Shown here: piece by piece, positions 37,943 through 51,380 of the stretch
Position numbering within the stretch: the stretch's first letter is position 1
How the letters are laid out: each line of letters opens with the position of its first letter
Program-made: the position numbers and the translations under genes
Notes under the pieces: generated by a model
Seen by the model: only the letters and a program-made list of their open reading frames with translations
The model's database searches: none
Told to the model about the DNA's origin: nothing
DNA from: Pseudoxanthomonas sp. CF385
Lineage (GTDB): Bacteria > Pseudomonadota > Gammaproteobacteria > Xanthomonadales > Xanthomonadaceae
DNA length: 64,000 nucleotides
Reading direction: 5' to 3'
Assembly: GCF_900104255.1 (NCBI RefSeq)
Contig: NZ_FNKZ01000002.1
Coordinates: 434,001-498,000, forward strand

Positions 37943-39685
37943 TCAGCGCGACGGGGCCGACTCGACGACCTTGGCCGCGCCGACCGGATTGCGCGGATCG
38001 CTGCCGCCCAGCAGCGTGTTGGTGGTCTTGTCCCACTCCACCGTCTGCAGGTTGCCCCAGACGTGGCTGGAACCGCGGCCGCCCTGCGCGCTGTTGCCGG
38101 GCACCTTGAAGCGGTGGCCCATGGCCTCCAGCGTCTGCTGCGTGGCCGGGGTCAACGCGTCGGTCTCCATCTCGATCAGGTCCGGCATCCACTGGTGGTG
38201 GAAGCGCGGCAGCGCCGCGACCTGCTGCGGTAGCAGGCCGGCGTCGTACCCCAGGATGCCCAGCAGCACCATGGTGATGATGCGGCTGCCGCCCGGCGTG
38301 CCCAGCACGGCGACCTTGTCGGGCGACTCCATGAAGGTCGGCGTCATCGAGCTCAGCATGCGCTTGCCGGGCTTCGGTGCGTTGGCGTCGTAGCCCATCA
38401 CGCCGAAGGCGTTCGGCGTGCCCGGCTTGAGCGCGAAATCGTCCATCTCGTTGTTCAGCAGCACGCCCGTACCCGGCGGCACCAGGCCCGAACCGAACAG
38501 CAGGTTGACGGTCTGCGTGCCGGCGACGCGGTTGCCTTCCGCGTCGATGATGGAGAAGTGCGTGGTTTCCTCGTCCTCCAGCGGCGTCTGCTGCCCGGAC
38601 AGCTGGTCGCTGGGCGTCGCCTTCTGCGGATTGATCGTCGCGCGCAGGCCGGCCGCGTAGTACGGGCTGGTCAGCGTCTTCATCGGGATGTCGACGAAGT
38701 CCGGATCGCCCAGGTAGAAGGTGCGGTCGCGGAACGCGCGACGCATCGCTTCCACGATCAGGTGCGTGCGCTGCGCTTCGTCCAGTTTCGACAGGTCGTA
38801 CGCGTCGAGGATCTGCAGCATCTGCGTCAGCGCCACGCCACCGGACGACGGCGGCGGCGCGGTGGTCACTTTCCAGTCGTTGTATTCGAACGTCAGCGGT
38901 TCGCGCTCGCGCACGGTGTAGCCGGCCAGTTCCTTCGCGGTCCACTGCCCCCCCTCGGCCTTCACGCCGGCCAGCAGCAGCTTCGCGGTTTCCCCGCGAT
39001 AGAACCCGTCGAAACCCTGGGTCGCCAGGCGCTCCAGCGTGCGCGCCAGGTCGGGCTGCCTGAAGAGGTCGCCTTCCTTGATCGGCTGGCCGTTCGCCAG
39101 GAATACCGCACGCGTGCCCGCGTAGCGCTCCATCACCTCGCGGCGCGCCTGGTAACCGCGCGCCATCCGCGCATAGACCGGAAAGCCTTCGCGCGCGGTA
39201 CGGATCGCCGGTGCCAGCGAGATCTTCAACGGCAGCTTGCCGTACTTCTCCGCCAGGTGGACGAACGCCGCAGGCAGCCCGGGAATGCCGGCTGCCCAGG
39301 GACCGTTCTCGGCACGATCACGATTGAAGTCGCCGTTCGGCAACAGGTATTTGTCGGGCGTGGACGCCGCCGGCGCGGTCTCGCGCGCATCGATGAAGAC
39401 GTCCTTGCCGGTCTTGCCGTCGTGCAGCAGGAAGAACCCGCCGCCGCCCAGGCCGGAGCTGATCGGCTCCACCACCGACAGCGTCGACGACACGGCGACC
39501 GCCGCATCGAAGGCGTTGCCGCCCTGCGCGATGACGTCCAGGCCCGCCTGCGTGGCGAGCGCATGCGCGCTGGCGATGGCGACACCCGGCGGGTGCGCGG
39601 AAGGAGCACGGGGGGCATCGGCCGCCCACGCGGCGGGTACGAAGGCGAAGACGAACAGCAAGGCGACAAGACGGCGCTGGATCAC
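37943..39685 (-). CDS. ggt: gamma-glutamyltransferase
   Basis: A 580-residue exported proenzyme (signal peptide to A-W-A-A, about residue 22). The autoprocessing nucleophile is Thr374 in E-T-T-H-F-S, with the large subunit before it and the small subunit after, including G-T-P-G-G-S-R near 460. It hydrolyses glutathione and other gamma-glutamyl compounds in the periplasm. GTG 39685 is chosen because AGGAG lies six bases before it; the frame extends nine codons further without a ribosome site. Confidence 0.93.
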   Translation of the reverse strand: MIQRRLVALLFVFAFVPAAWAADAPRAPSAHPPGVAIASAHALATQAGLDVIAQGGNAFDAAVAVSSTLSVVEPISSGLGGGGFFLLHDGKTGKDVFIDARETAPAASTPDKYLLPNGDFNRDRAENGPWAAGIPGLPAAFVHLAEKYGKLPLKISLAPAIRTAREGFPVYARMARGYQARREVMERYAGTRAVFLANGQPIKEGDLFRQPDLARTLERLATQGFDGFYRGETAKLLLAGVKAEGGQWTAKELAGYTVREREPLTFEYNDWKVTTAPPPSSGGVALTQMLQILDAYDLSKLDEAQRTHLIVEAMRRAFRDRTFYLGDPDFVDIPMKTLTSPYYAAGLRATINPQKATPSDQLSGQQTPLEDEETTHFSIIDAEGNRVAGTQTVNLLFGSGLVPPGTGVLLNNEMDDFALKPGTPNAFGVMGYDANAPKPGKRMLSSMTPTFMESPDKVAVLGTPGGSRIITMVLLGILGYDAGLLPQQVAALPRFHHQWMPDLIEMETDALTPATQQTLEAMGHRFKVPGNSAQGGRGSSHVWGNLQTVEWDKTTNTLLGGSDPRNPVGAAKVVESAPSR

Positions 39686-39736
39686 GATCACTCCTGGTGC
39701 GAAAACCGGCACGAAGCGATGGCGCGCAGCCGATGC

Positions 39737-39985
39737 TCAGCCGGCCTGTAGCCGGAGCATCTTCGCCAGCAAGTCTTCGTGGGTCTCAGGATACGCCGGA
39801 TCGGGATCGATGCACTCGACGGGGCACACGACGACACATTGCGGTTCGTCATGATGGCCGACGCATTCGGTGCAGCGCGCCGGATCGATCACGTAGATCG
39901 TCTCGCCCATCGAGATGGCCTGGTTGGGACAGGCCGGCTCGCAGACATCGCAGTTGACGCAGAGTTCGTTGATCTTGAGGGACAT
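39737..39985 (-). CDS. YfhL-type 2[4Fe-4S] ferredoxin
   Basis: An 82-residue ferredoxin with C-x2-C-x2-C-x3-C in the first cluster (about 9-19) and a second cluster with C-x2-C, an insertion (H-H-D-E-P-Q), then C-x3-C (about 38-58). This spacing is typical of the YfhL/FdxA-like family found beside coaD. Electron partner unknown. The coaD-rsmD genes lie upstream on the same strand with a lipoprotein gene between. Confidence 0.93.
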   Translation of the reverse strand: MSLKINELCVNCDVCEPACPNQAISMGETIYVIDPARCTECVGHHDEPQCVVVCPVECIDPDPAYPETHEDLLAKMLRLQAG

Positions 39986-39996
39986 GGAACCCCGTG

Positions 39997-40023
39997 CCCT
40001 CCTCCGGCTTGACCGGAGGAGGG
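39997..40023 (-). promoter_or_regulatory. 11-bp hairpin holding the ferredoxin ribosome site
   Basis: CCCTCCTCCGG-cttga-CCGGAGGAGGG. Read on the minus strand, the 3' arm contains GGAGGAGG, the best Shine-Dalgarno match before the ferredoxin ATG. No T-run follows. Folding would hide the site. Confidence 0.45.
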
Positions 40024-40033
40024 ACTTGGGAAA

Positions 40034-40528
40034 TTACTTGGCTTCGACGAATACGTATTCGGCACCGCTCGGGGCCACCGCGGCCTTCACGCGCTCGCTG
40101 TCCTCGGCCTTGCCGATGAACAGGATGCGCACGCCCTTGAAGGTATCGGCCTGCACGCCTTCGAACGCGGCCACGGCCAGGTCGGCGATCTTGACGCTGG
40201 ACGGCGAACCGAACGCGATCAGGTTGCCGCTGGTCACGCCGCGTGCCACGGCGCCCTTGGCCTGCTCCAGCTGGCGGCCGTACTTGGCCTCGAACTCCGG
40301 ATCGGTGTCGGCCGGCAGGTAGTACACGTACGGCGTGTTGGTGATCGTGCCCATGTTGGCGTCGACGACCTTGCTCAGGTATTCCTTCCACGGGCCGTCT
40401 TCGCTCGTGGTCGGCGCGACCAGGGCGACTTCGGCCGGCTCGGCCGGGGCTTCATCCTGCTTCTTGCACGCCGCGAACGGCAGCAAGAGGCAGGCGGTCA
40501 GCAGCACGCGGGTTGCGATGTTCTTCAT
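40034..40528 (-). CDS. putative lipoprotein of unknown function
   Basis: A 164-residue lipoprotein (lipobox F-A-A-C, Cys about 21, then K-K and an acidic linker). The mature part has G-P-W-K-E-Y-L near 47, Y-V-Y-Y-L-P near 67 and alternating helix/strand segments; it ends F-V-E-A-K. No known domain was recognised. It lies between coaD and the ferredoxin gene on the same strand. Confidence 0.8.
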   Translation of the reverse strand: MKNIATRVLLTACLLLPFAACKKQDEAPAEPAEVALVAPTTSEDGPWKEYLSKVVDANMGTITNTPYVYYLPADTDPEFEAKYGRQLEQAKGAVARGVTSGNLIAFGSPSSVKIADLAVAAFEGVQADTFKGVRILFIGKAEDSERVKAAVAPSGAEYVFVEAK

Positions 40529-40572
40529 GGGTCTTCCCCCTCCTGTTGGATCTGTTGTCGGAATGCGGGCGC

Positions 40573-45455
<4,883 letters not shown>

Positions 45456-45469
45456 CCTCGAGCTGCTTC

Positions 45470-45538
45470 GTGCGGGAGCGACGTCCGTCGCGATGACGAC
45501 ATCGCGGTACCCGATCGCGACTGACATCGTTCCCACAG
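45470..45538. repeat. inverted pair of REP-like elements (family A)
   Basis: GTGCGGGAGCGACGTCCGTC at 45470 and the inverted partner ATCGCGACTGACATCGTTCC ending CACAGG near 45538. Located between ftsY and mutY, 11 bases before the mutY start. Confidence 0.8.
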
Positions 45539-45548
45539 GTTGCCGCGC

Positions 45549-46622
45549 GTGAGCGCTGCCTCCTTCGCCCAACGCCTGCTGGCATGGTTCGACCGGCACG
45601 GCCGCCACGACCTGCCCTGGCAGCATCCGCGCACGCCGTACCGCGTGTGGCTGTCGGAGATCATGCTGCAGCAGACGCAGGTGGCGACGGTCGTCCCGTA
45701 CTTCCTGCGCTTCATCGACCGCTTCCCCACCCTGCCCGCTCTCGCCGCGGCCTCGACCGACGACGTGATGGCGCATTGGGCCGGGCTGGGCTACTACGCC
45801 CGTGCGCGCAACCTGCATGCGGCGGCGAAGGCCTGCGTGCGCGACCACGGCGGCGACCTGCCGCGCGACATCGAGGCCCTGCACGCGCTGCCCGGCATCG
45901 GCCGCAGCACCGCCGGCGCGATCCTGGCGCAGGCGTGGAACGATCGCTTTGCGATCCTCGACGGCAACGTCAAGCGCGTGCTCGCCCGTTTCCACGGCAT
46001 CGCCGGCTGGCCTGGCTTGCCGGCGGTGGAGAAGTCGCTCTGGGCGCTGGCCGAAGAACACCTGCGCCATGTGCCGGACGGCCGCCTGGCCGACTACACC
46101 CAGGCGCAGATGGATTTCGGCGCCACCCTGTGCACGCGGGCGAAGCCGGCCTGCGCCGTGTGCCCGCTGCAGGACCACTGCGTGGCGCGCCGCGAAGGCC
46201 TGACCGGCGCGCTGCCGACACCGAAGCCGTCGAAACAGCTGCCCGAGCGCGAAGCCACCGCGTTGTGGCTGGAGAATCCCGCCGGCGACATCCTGCTGCA
46301 GCGGCGTCCCGAAACCGGCATCTGGGCCTCGCTGTGGACGCTGCCGCAGGCGGATACGGACGCGGGCATGCGCGACTGGTTCGCGCGCGAGATGAAGGGC
46401 GACTACGAGGCGGCGGAAGCACTGCCGCTGGTCGTGCACACCTTCAGCCACTACCGGCTGCACCTGCAACCGCTGCGCCTGCGCAAGGTCGCCCTGCGCG
46501 ACGCGGTGCGCGACAATGACGGCCCCGGATCAGGTACGGGGCAAGCGCTGCGCTGGGTGGCGCGCGGCGAACTCGCCTCGCTCGGCCTGCCGGCGCCGAT
46601 CCGCAAACTGCTAGGGAATTGA
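45549..46622 (+). CDS. mutY: A/G-specific adenine glycosylase MutY
   Basis: A 357-residue repair enzyme: catalytic Glu in S-E-I-M-L-Q-Q-T near 37, helix-hairpin-helix L-P-G-I-G-R-S-T-A-G near 115, Asp in L-D-G-N-V near 139, an iron-sulphur site C-x6-C-x2-C-x5-C near 196-212 and a C-terminal NUDIX-like domain (about 230-355) that reads 8-oxoG. GTG 45549 is chosen as start; the TTG nine bases earlier falls close to the REP element. It forms the usual pair with yggX, four bases downstream. Confidence 0.95.
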   Translation: MSAASFAQRLLAWFDRHGRHDLPWQHPRTPYRVWLSEIMLQQTQVATVVPYFLRFIDRFPTLPALAAASTDDVMAHWAGLGYYARARNLHAAAKACVRDHGGDLPRDIEALHALPGIGRSTAGAILAQAWNDRFAILDGNVKRVLARFHGIAGWPGLPAVEKSLWALAEEHLRHVPDGRLADYTQAQMDFGATLCTRAKPACAVCPLQDHCVARREGLTGALPTPKPSKQLPEREATALWLENPAGDILLQRRPETGIWASLWTLPQADTDAGMRDWFAREMKGDYEAAEALPLVVHTFSHYRLHLQPLRLRKVALRDAVRDNDGPGSGTGQALRWVARGELASLGLPAPIRKLLGN

Positions 46623-46625
46623 CCG

Positions 46626-46895
46626 ATGGCCCGCACCGTCTTCTGCCAGTACGAACACCGCGAAACGGAAGGCCTCGATTTCGTGCCTTACCCGGGCGAG
46701 CTGGGCAAGCGCATCTTCGCGAACGTGGGCAAACCCGCGTGGGCGGCATGGCTGGCGCACCAGACCATGTTGATCAACGAGAACCGCCTGTCGCCGCGCG
46801 ACCCGAAGCATCGCGCCTTCCTCGAGGCGGAACTGGAGAAATTCCTGTTCGGCGGCGGCGCGGACAAGCCGGTCGGCTACGTTCCCACGCCGTAA
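46626..46895 (+). CDS. yggX: Fe(2+)-trafficking/oxidative damage protection protein YggX
   Basis: An 89-residue protein with the family signature beginning A-R-T-V-F-C-Q-Y, Cys7, and the [10 protein letters not shown] segment near 21-30. YggX protects iron-sulphur enzymes from oxidative damage; MutY is one such enzyme. It lies three bases after mutY, so they are co-transcribed. Confidence 0.96.
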   Translation: MARTVFCQYEHRETEGLDFVPYPGELGKRIFANVGKPAWAAWLAHQTMLINENRLSPRDPKHRAFLEAELEKFLFGGGADKPVGYVPTP

Positions 46896-46908
46896 CCGCT
46901 GCGCGCCG

Positions 46909-47355
46909 TCAGTCCTTCTGGCGCTCGACGGCGGACGCTTCGCGCAGTTCCTTCTCGCTGGCGCGCAGGGCCTTCACGTCCAGCGGGCGGATGGTCTGGA
47001 TGCGGCACGGGATCTTGATGCTGGAGGTGCCCGGCCCCACCGGCAGGACGTCATCGAAGCGGGCGTTCACGCGGTTGGCGAACTGGGTGATGCTGATCGC
47101 CGCCGCGGACTCCAGGTCCTGGCAGCGGCCGCCGAACTCCAGCAGGTAGGCCTCGTTCGGTTTCGTCCACACGGCCAGCGCCGAATCGCCGATCGGCGTC
47201 CAGCCGTTGAGATGGCCGAGGTAGCGGAAATCCTTGACCGGTTCGCCCGCGTGGTCGCGGTACAGGGCCAGTCTTTCGGCGGTGCTCAGCCTGCCGGTGG
47301 CGCAACCCGCCAGCACGGTGGCGGCCAGCAGGGCCAGGGGGATCAGGCGTTTCAT
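46909..47355 (-). CDS. DUF6491-like small lipoprotein
   Basis: A 148-residue lipoprotein (lipobox L-A-G-C, Cys18). The mature part has R-L-A-L-Y-R-D-H-A-G near 29, F-R-Y-L-G-H-L-N-G-W near 43, W-T-K-P-N-E-A-Y-L-L near 63, and a C-terminal I-P-C-R-I, then a basic/acidic helix. The two cysteines near 78 and 117 could pair. This pattern recalls the DUF6491 lipoproteins common in Xanthomonadaceae. Function unknown. Confidence 0.8.
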   Translation of the reverse strand: MKRLIPLALLAATVLAGCATGRLSTAERLALYRDHAGEPVKDFRYLGHLNGWTPIGDSALAVWTKPNEAYLLEFGGRCQDLESAAAISITQFANRVNARFDDVLPVGPGTSSIKIPCRIQTIRPLDVKALRASEKELREASAVERQKD

Positions 47356-47533
47356 GGTCGGACTCCTGTCGTTCCGGGGGCGGGCCCTCGATAACGCCGA
47401 TGATGCGCCCGAGGTGGACTGGCGGCGCACGGCCGCCCGCGACGCGTTCAGCCCGGGTCCGGCTTGCCTTCCCCCGCGCCGATCCGTATCATCTGCGGCC
47501 TTCGCACCGGCTCCGCCGCCTGCGACAGATCCT

Positions 47534-47609
47534 GGCCTGGTAGCTCAGTTGGTAGAGCAGCGGATTGAAAATCCGCGTGTCGGTGGTTCGAATCCGCCCC
47601 GGGCCACCA
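47534..47609 (+). tRNA. tRNA-Phe (anticodon GAA)
   Basis: A 76-base cloverleaf with acceptor stem GGCCTGG/CCGGGCC, D-arm AGCTCAGTTGGTAGAGC, anticodon stem GCGGA/TCCGC with loop TTGAAAA (GAA), T-arm GGTTCGAATCC and an encoded CCA end. Confidence 0.97.
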
Positions 47610-47721
47610 TATCGATTCCGGAAGGCCTGCAGCGATGCAGGCCTTTTTCGTATCCGTCGCCGGCGTCGCTGCGCCTGCACGCCGCGGCGCGACCGCCTCC
47701 CCTTCCGAGCCTTCCGGTCCC

Positions 47722-48432
47722 ATGCCCGAGCCCATCCGCCTTGCCAAGCGCGTCGCCGAACTGACCGGCTGCTCGCGCGCCGAAGCCGAGCAGTACATCG
47801 AGGGCGGCTGGGTCACCGTGGATGGCGAAACGGTCGAAGCGCCACAGCACCCCGTCACCGACGAGCGGGTGGAGATCGATCCGGCCGCCGAACTCGGCGC
47901 GGCCGAGCCCGCCACGCTGCTGCTGCACAAGCCCGAAGGCATCGCCTGGCAGGAGGCCGCGGCACTGGCGGTGCCGGCCACGCACATGGCGGATGACGAC
48001 AGCGGCGTGCGCCCGTTGAAACGCCACCTGCATCGCCTCACGGCGCTGGTGCCGCTGGATACCGAGGCCAGCGGACTGATGGTGCTCAGCCAGGATGGCC
48101 GCGTGTGGCGCCGCCTGACCGAGGACTATGCGCAGATCGAGCAGGAGTTCGTGGTGGAAGTCCGCGGCGAAAGCGGGCCGTACACGCTCAGCCGCATCGG
48201 CCACGCGGCCACCTACCAGGGGCGCGGGCTGGCGCCGTGCAAGGTCAGCTGGCAGAACGAGGTGCGGCTGCGGTTTGCGATCAAGAACGTGCAACCCGGC
48301 GAGCTGCGCCACCGTTGCCGCGAAGGCGGGCTCGAAGTGGTATCGATCCGCCGTCTCCGCATCGGCCGCGTCGCACTGGCGAAGGTGCCGGTCGGCCAGT
48401 GGCGTTATCTGCCGGTGGGCGTGCGCTTCTAA
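47722..48432 (+). CDS. RNA pseudouridine synthase, RluF/RsuA family
   Basis: A 236-residue protein with an S4-like N-domain (about 5-55; R-A-E-A-E-Q-Y-I-E-G-G-W-V-T-V-D-G) and a catalytic domain with P-L-D-T-E-A-S-G-L near 112, where the Asp is the nucleophile of the RsuA/RluBEF group. The usual G-R-L-D is V-P-L-D here, as in many RluF relatives. It modifies rRNA; the exact site is not certain. ATG 47722 is chosen because it follows the tRNA region and starts the S4 domain; the frame is open further up. Confidence 0.85.
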   Translation: MPEPIRLAKRVAELTGCSRAEAEQYIEGGWVTVDGETVEAPQHPVTDERVEIDPAAELGAAEPATLLLHKPEGIAWQEAAALAVPATHMADDDSGVRPLKRHLHRLTALVPLDTEASGLMVLSQDGRVWRRLTEDYAQIEQEFVVEVRGESGPYTLSRIGHAATYQGRGLAPCKVSWQNEVRLRFAIKNVQPGELRHRCREGGLEVVSIRRLRIGRVALAKVPVGQWRYLPVGVRF

Positions 48433-48504
48433 GACCGCGCCTGCCGCCCCGCGCGGCGACCTGCGCCTGTCGCGGCGATGCGCCATCGGATGAAAATGAG
48501 TGTC

Positions 48505-48842
48505 GCGACACCGAAAAACATCCGACGTTGCATCAAGAAGGGGCAACGTTGACCGTTAGTGTTAGAAGAAACACTGAAAAAGGGTCAGCGTTGGACCTTA
48601 GTGAGAGAAGAAACACCGAAAAACATCCAACGCCGGACCTTAGTGAGAGACGAGACACCGAAAAACATCCGGCGCCGCATCAAAAAGGGGCAACTTTGGC
48701 CCTTAGTGTGAGAAGAGACACCGGAAAAGAGGCAACGGTGGATCTCGAAGGTCCAGTGTTGGACCGCAACATGCGCGCGATGGCGTTAGTGTGAGAAGAA
48801 CCCGCAGGCGCAACCCGTGTGGAGCGTTGCGCGAGAAGAGAT
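48505..48842. repeat. phased array of short hairpin repeats
   Basis: Units start with R-ACACC-GAAAAA at 48507, 48570, 48612, 48654 and 48717, that is 63, 42, 42 and 63 bases apart (multiples of 21), followed by weaker units near 48800 and 48840. Each junction reads TTAGTGTGAGAAGA, and AGTGTT-agaaga-AACACT at about 48558 is a perfect hairpin; GGTCCA-gtgt-TGGACC at 48750 is another. GGGCAACGTTGACC-type palindromes sit mid-unit. It begins 73 bases after the rluF-like stop with no terminator between, so it may be transcribed. It is unlike the GTAG repeats elsewhere. Confidence 0.85.
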
Positions 48843-48945
48843 GGTGCGCGTTGATCGTCCGGTGACTGCGGATCGGCAGGAGTGCACGAACCACAGTTCG
48901 GGTGGCATTGGAGCTGCTCGCCGAACGATTCTGCACGAGAAGCCC

Positions 48946-48972
48946 AAAAGGGAGCCGCCGAATGCGGCTCCC
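48946..48972 (-). terminator. intrinsic terminator of the matrixin-like gene
   Basis: On the minus strand GGGAGCCGC-attcg-GCGGCTCCC followed by TTTT, 15 bases after the stop. Confidence 0.8.
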
Positions 48973-48986
48973 CCCATTTCACGAAC

Positions 48987-50174
48987 TTAGTTGGGCTCAA
49001 TTCTTACGAGAATTCCTTCGGCGCGTCTGGACTGGCCTCGAGTCCCACAGAACTGCCCATTCGAGAAAAGCCTGGTATCGCCTGTTCCCTCGAGATGCGC
49101 CATGTAGTGCACGCTGAAGTTCGCGGCGCGTGGCCCAGTGAGCCGCACGGCAAATCCTTCCAAACGCCGGCTCTGCCCTCGGGTGCCGACGAATTGACCT
49201 TCCGGAAGCCAAGCGGTATCTCCAGTTCCCTGCAGGTGCGCCATGTACTCGCACGAAACTCCATCGACCGGTGTGGCCAACCCGATCTGAAAGCCTTCCA
49301 GTCGCCGCGACTGGGAACGCGTTCCTGCAAACTCGTTCTCCCGTCTCTTGATGTCGCCATGCCCCTGAAGATGAGCCGTCAAGCGCAACGACGGGCCAGG
49401 CTTTCCATACACGGCCTGTATTCGCGCCAGATCGTCAGCCGCAAGTACTCGGCGCTCTCCTGAGTAGGTTGGGAACATCACTGACCCGGGCACATTGGAG
49501 TGCTCAAGACCAAGGAGGTGTCCAATCTCATGCAGGGCCACGGTCTCCAGGTCTCGACCGAGCCCGGAATGGCTTAGACCCCACAGCTCGTCTTCATCGA
49601 AGTGGCACTTCCCGGCATGGACTCCGCCGCACGGGGGAGGATAGAACGCATGAGCGAGAACGTTGCCCACGTTGTCGAAGGACGCGCCATCGCCATGATT
49701 TCCGCGGAACCACCCGATTGTGAGATCTGCGCGGCTGTCGCTCCCGATCTCGACGAAGTCGATCGGAATCCATGATTGCCAGGTCGCAAATGCCCTGCGC
49801 AAAGCCTCACGCTCTACATCTCCAGGGAGGTCAGGCGTCGCGTTGACGATCGAATAGGTAATGACTCTCCGCTTGGCGAAGTAGTCGCACCGTGTGCCCG
49901 CCAACAGACCAAGGGCATTGCCCGGATCGGGTACGCCACATCGTGGCTGTTCCATGAAAGCAGCTGTTGCTGCATCCAATCTCCCTGTCACCGGAAGCGC
50001 ATTCCACTCTTGATAGCGTCGTAGCGCCAGCTCCGTCGGCGCATCCAATTCCTCACCCGAAGATGACTCGGGGAAATATCCGAACCTCCTTAGAAATCCC
50101 CGTACCCTCGGCAAATCAGGACCCTTGCCTCCTAAACCAATATCTACTCCGGATAGCTTGAAACTGTGTGACAT
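48987..50174 (-). CDS. matrix-metalloprotease-like protease with ChW-like repeats
   Basis: A 395-residue protein. Order: peptidoglycan-binding-like prodomain (about 15-75), cysteine switch P-R-C-G-V-P-D (77-83), matrixin catalytic domain (about 98-257) with the structural segment H-G-D-G-A-S-F-D (160-167), zinc motif H-E-I-G-H-L-L-G-L-E-H-S (215-226) and Met-turn Met233, then three 38-residue repeats (about 262-299, 309-347, 357-393) each ending G-T-R-G-Q-S-R-R-L-E-G, resembling clostridial ChW repeats without the tryptophan. No signal peptide is visible, so export, if any, is non-classical. Codons are less GC-rich than around it. Likely acquired. The cysteine switch implies an autoinhibited zymogen. 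Confidence 0.9.
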   Translation of the reverse strand: MSHSFKLSGVDIGLGGKGPDLPRVRGFLRRFGYFPESSSGEELDAPTELALRRYQEWNALPVTGRLDAATAAFMEQPRCGVPDPGNALGLLAGTRCDYFAKRRVITYSIVNATPDLPGDVEREALRRAFATWQSWIPIDFVEIGSDSRADLTIGWFRGNHGDGASFDNVGNVLAHAFYPPPCGGVHAGKCHFDEDELWGLSHSGLGRDLETVALHEIGHLLGLEHSNVPGSVMFPTYSGERRVLAADDLARIQAVYGKPGPSLRLTAHLQGHGDIKRRENEFAGTRSQSRRLEGFQIGLATPVDGVSCEYMAHLQGTGDTAWLPEGQFVGTRGQSRRLEGFAVRLTGPRAANFSVHYMAHLEGTGDTRLFSNGQFCGTRGQSRRAEGILVRIEPN

Positions 50175-50622
50175 AACGCCTCCAGTTCAATCACTGCATC
50201 CACCCCCTGCACGATCGGAGCAGCCGGAACTACACCCAGGCCGAATGCCCCGTGCATGGACAGACGAAGAGAGCATTGGGCACAGGTCAGCTACGTCGGC
50301 TCTCCAATTGCCAGTGCGGGCGCGCGGCCGCCGCCAAACGCGGCGCTGTTGCGTGGCGCTAACAATGACGATGCTGCTTAGGCGTGTTTACGGGGGCGGG
50401 ACATGGAGTGGCGCTAAAGCTCATGTACAGATGGACGGTGGCCGATTCACCAACTCGCCGCGCGTTGACTCGAAACCAGGGCCGAGTAAGCGGCTCTGTG
50501 CCGACCAGTCGGCAGGGGAAGATGCGACAACTTCAATGTAGAGGCCGCTTAGTTGGGCTAGAGCGGCCGTCAAACCTGCGACTGGGATTCTCTAGCTTTC
50601 ATCCAACTGAAACGGGGGTTCT
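50175..50622. other. 448-base region without a convincing gene
   Basis: Lower-GC sequence between the protease start and the lipoprotein start. A 138-codon plus-strand frame (50125-50541) overlaps the protease start, lacks a ribosome site and has low-complexity composition, so it is not called. No tRNA, palindrome array or clear promoter was recognised. It should hold the promoters of the two flanking divergent genes. Confidence 0.5.
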
Positions 50623-51156
50623 ATGTATCGCTTTCTTTTCTTGGCAGCCATCGTAGTTGTTTCAACCGGGTGCGCATCGATGGGAGGTCCGAAAGTCACT
50701 TGGCCTTGGAAGGATCCGGCCTGCGCGACTTATCCATGTACGGATGCCGAAGCGCATCGCAATTACCACGCTGCGATCGCATACTGTCGGGACGTCCACA
50801 ATCACTACGAGCGCTTCGGAAACCGGCGATCTTCAGCCAATCTCGGTATCGCTGCTGTCGGCACTCTCGCTGGTGCCGTGATCTCCCCGATCGCCAAGGG
50901 CACGTCGGCCACCGCGTGGTCCGGCTTATCTGGATCCACGAACGCTCTTCAGGCCTCAATTGACCAGAGTTTTGCGCCCGCGATTGTCGCCAACAGATTG
51001 GCTGCCGTTAAAACAGCGCTGACTAGCGGCGCAACGGCATTCGATGCTGCCCAGACTACCGACAAGAAGGTCAACACGGCAATCGAGATGGCTGCCGTAT
51101 GCAGCATGGCGCCCGGCGAGGCGGACAAGAACTCGTTCAAGGCACTCACTCAGTAG
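50623..51156 (+). CDS. orphan lipoprotein of unknown function
   Basis: A 177-residue lipoprotein (lipobox S-T-G-C, Cys17) with AACGGGGG before the start. The mature part has four cysteines (P-A-C-x4-P-C near 33-39, Y-C near 54 and C near 163), a glycine/alanine-rich hydrophobic stretch (73-92) that could insert in membrane, and helical remainder. No family was recognised. Base composition is lower in GC than the flanking housekeeping genes, like the protease gene beside it. Confidence 0.75.
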   Translation: MYRFLFLAAIVVVSTGCASMGGPKVTWPWKDPACATYPCTDAEAHRNYHAAIAYCRDVHNHYERFGNRRSSANLGIAAVGTLAGAVISPIAKGTSATAWSGLSGSTNALQASIDQSFAPAIVANRLAAVKTALTSGATAFDAAQTTDKKVNTAIEMAAVCSMAPGEADKNSFKALTQ

Positions 51157-51164
51157 TGCGAACT

Positions 51165-51199
51165 CGTCCAGCCGCCAGCGTTAGCTCGGCGGCTGGACG
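51165..51199 (+). terminator. strong hairpin after the orphan lipoprotein gene
   Basis: CGTCCAGCCGCC/GGCGGCTGGACG, a 12-bp perfect stem with an 11-base loop, 8 bases after the stop. There is no T-run, so it may protect the 3' end rather than terminate. Confidence 0.55.
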
Positions 51200-51380
51200 C
51201 TACGACAGCGCCAGTTGTTTCAGGCAGGAACGCTGCCGGTTGGTGGCGATAGACAGAACATGGGGATTGCGGCGCCTGTGTCGGAGGTCCCCTATACCGC
51301 CACTATGTGTTCGAAGAATCTGTAGAAATGCAGGCGTTTTTTCCTGCGAAGTCGCCTCAATCATCCACCCGCGGACGCAT

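Noticed and set aside
47534..47609. tRNA-Phe as an attachment site for the lower-GC island
   Set aside because: No duplicate of the tRNA 3' end was found near 51.3 kb, and the pseudouridine synthase gene lies between.
48105..48794. A frame open across the repeat array that would read as a repeating peptide (R-R-N-T-E-K-H-P-T-P)
   Set aside because: It is continuous only because the spacings are multiples of 21. It begins inside the pseudouridine synthase gene in another frame with no ribosome site, so it is not called as a protein.
50125..50541. A 138-codon frame upstream of the orphan lipoprotein
   Set aside because: It overlaps the protease start, has no ribosome site and has atypical composition.
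51165..51199. Possible integron attC site (GCGTTAGC in a hairpin loop)
   Set aside because: The core does not fit GTTRRRY, there is no second core at the other end and no integrase or further cassettes.
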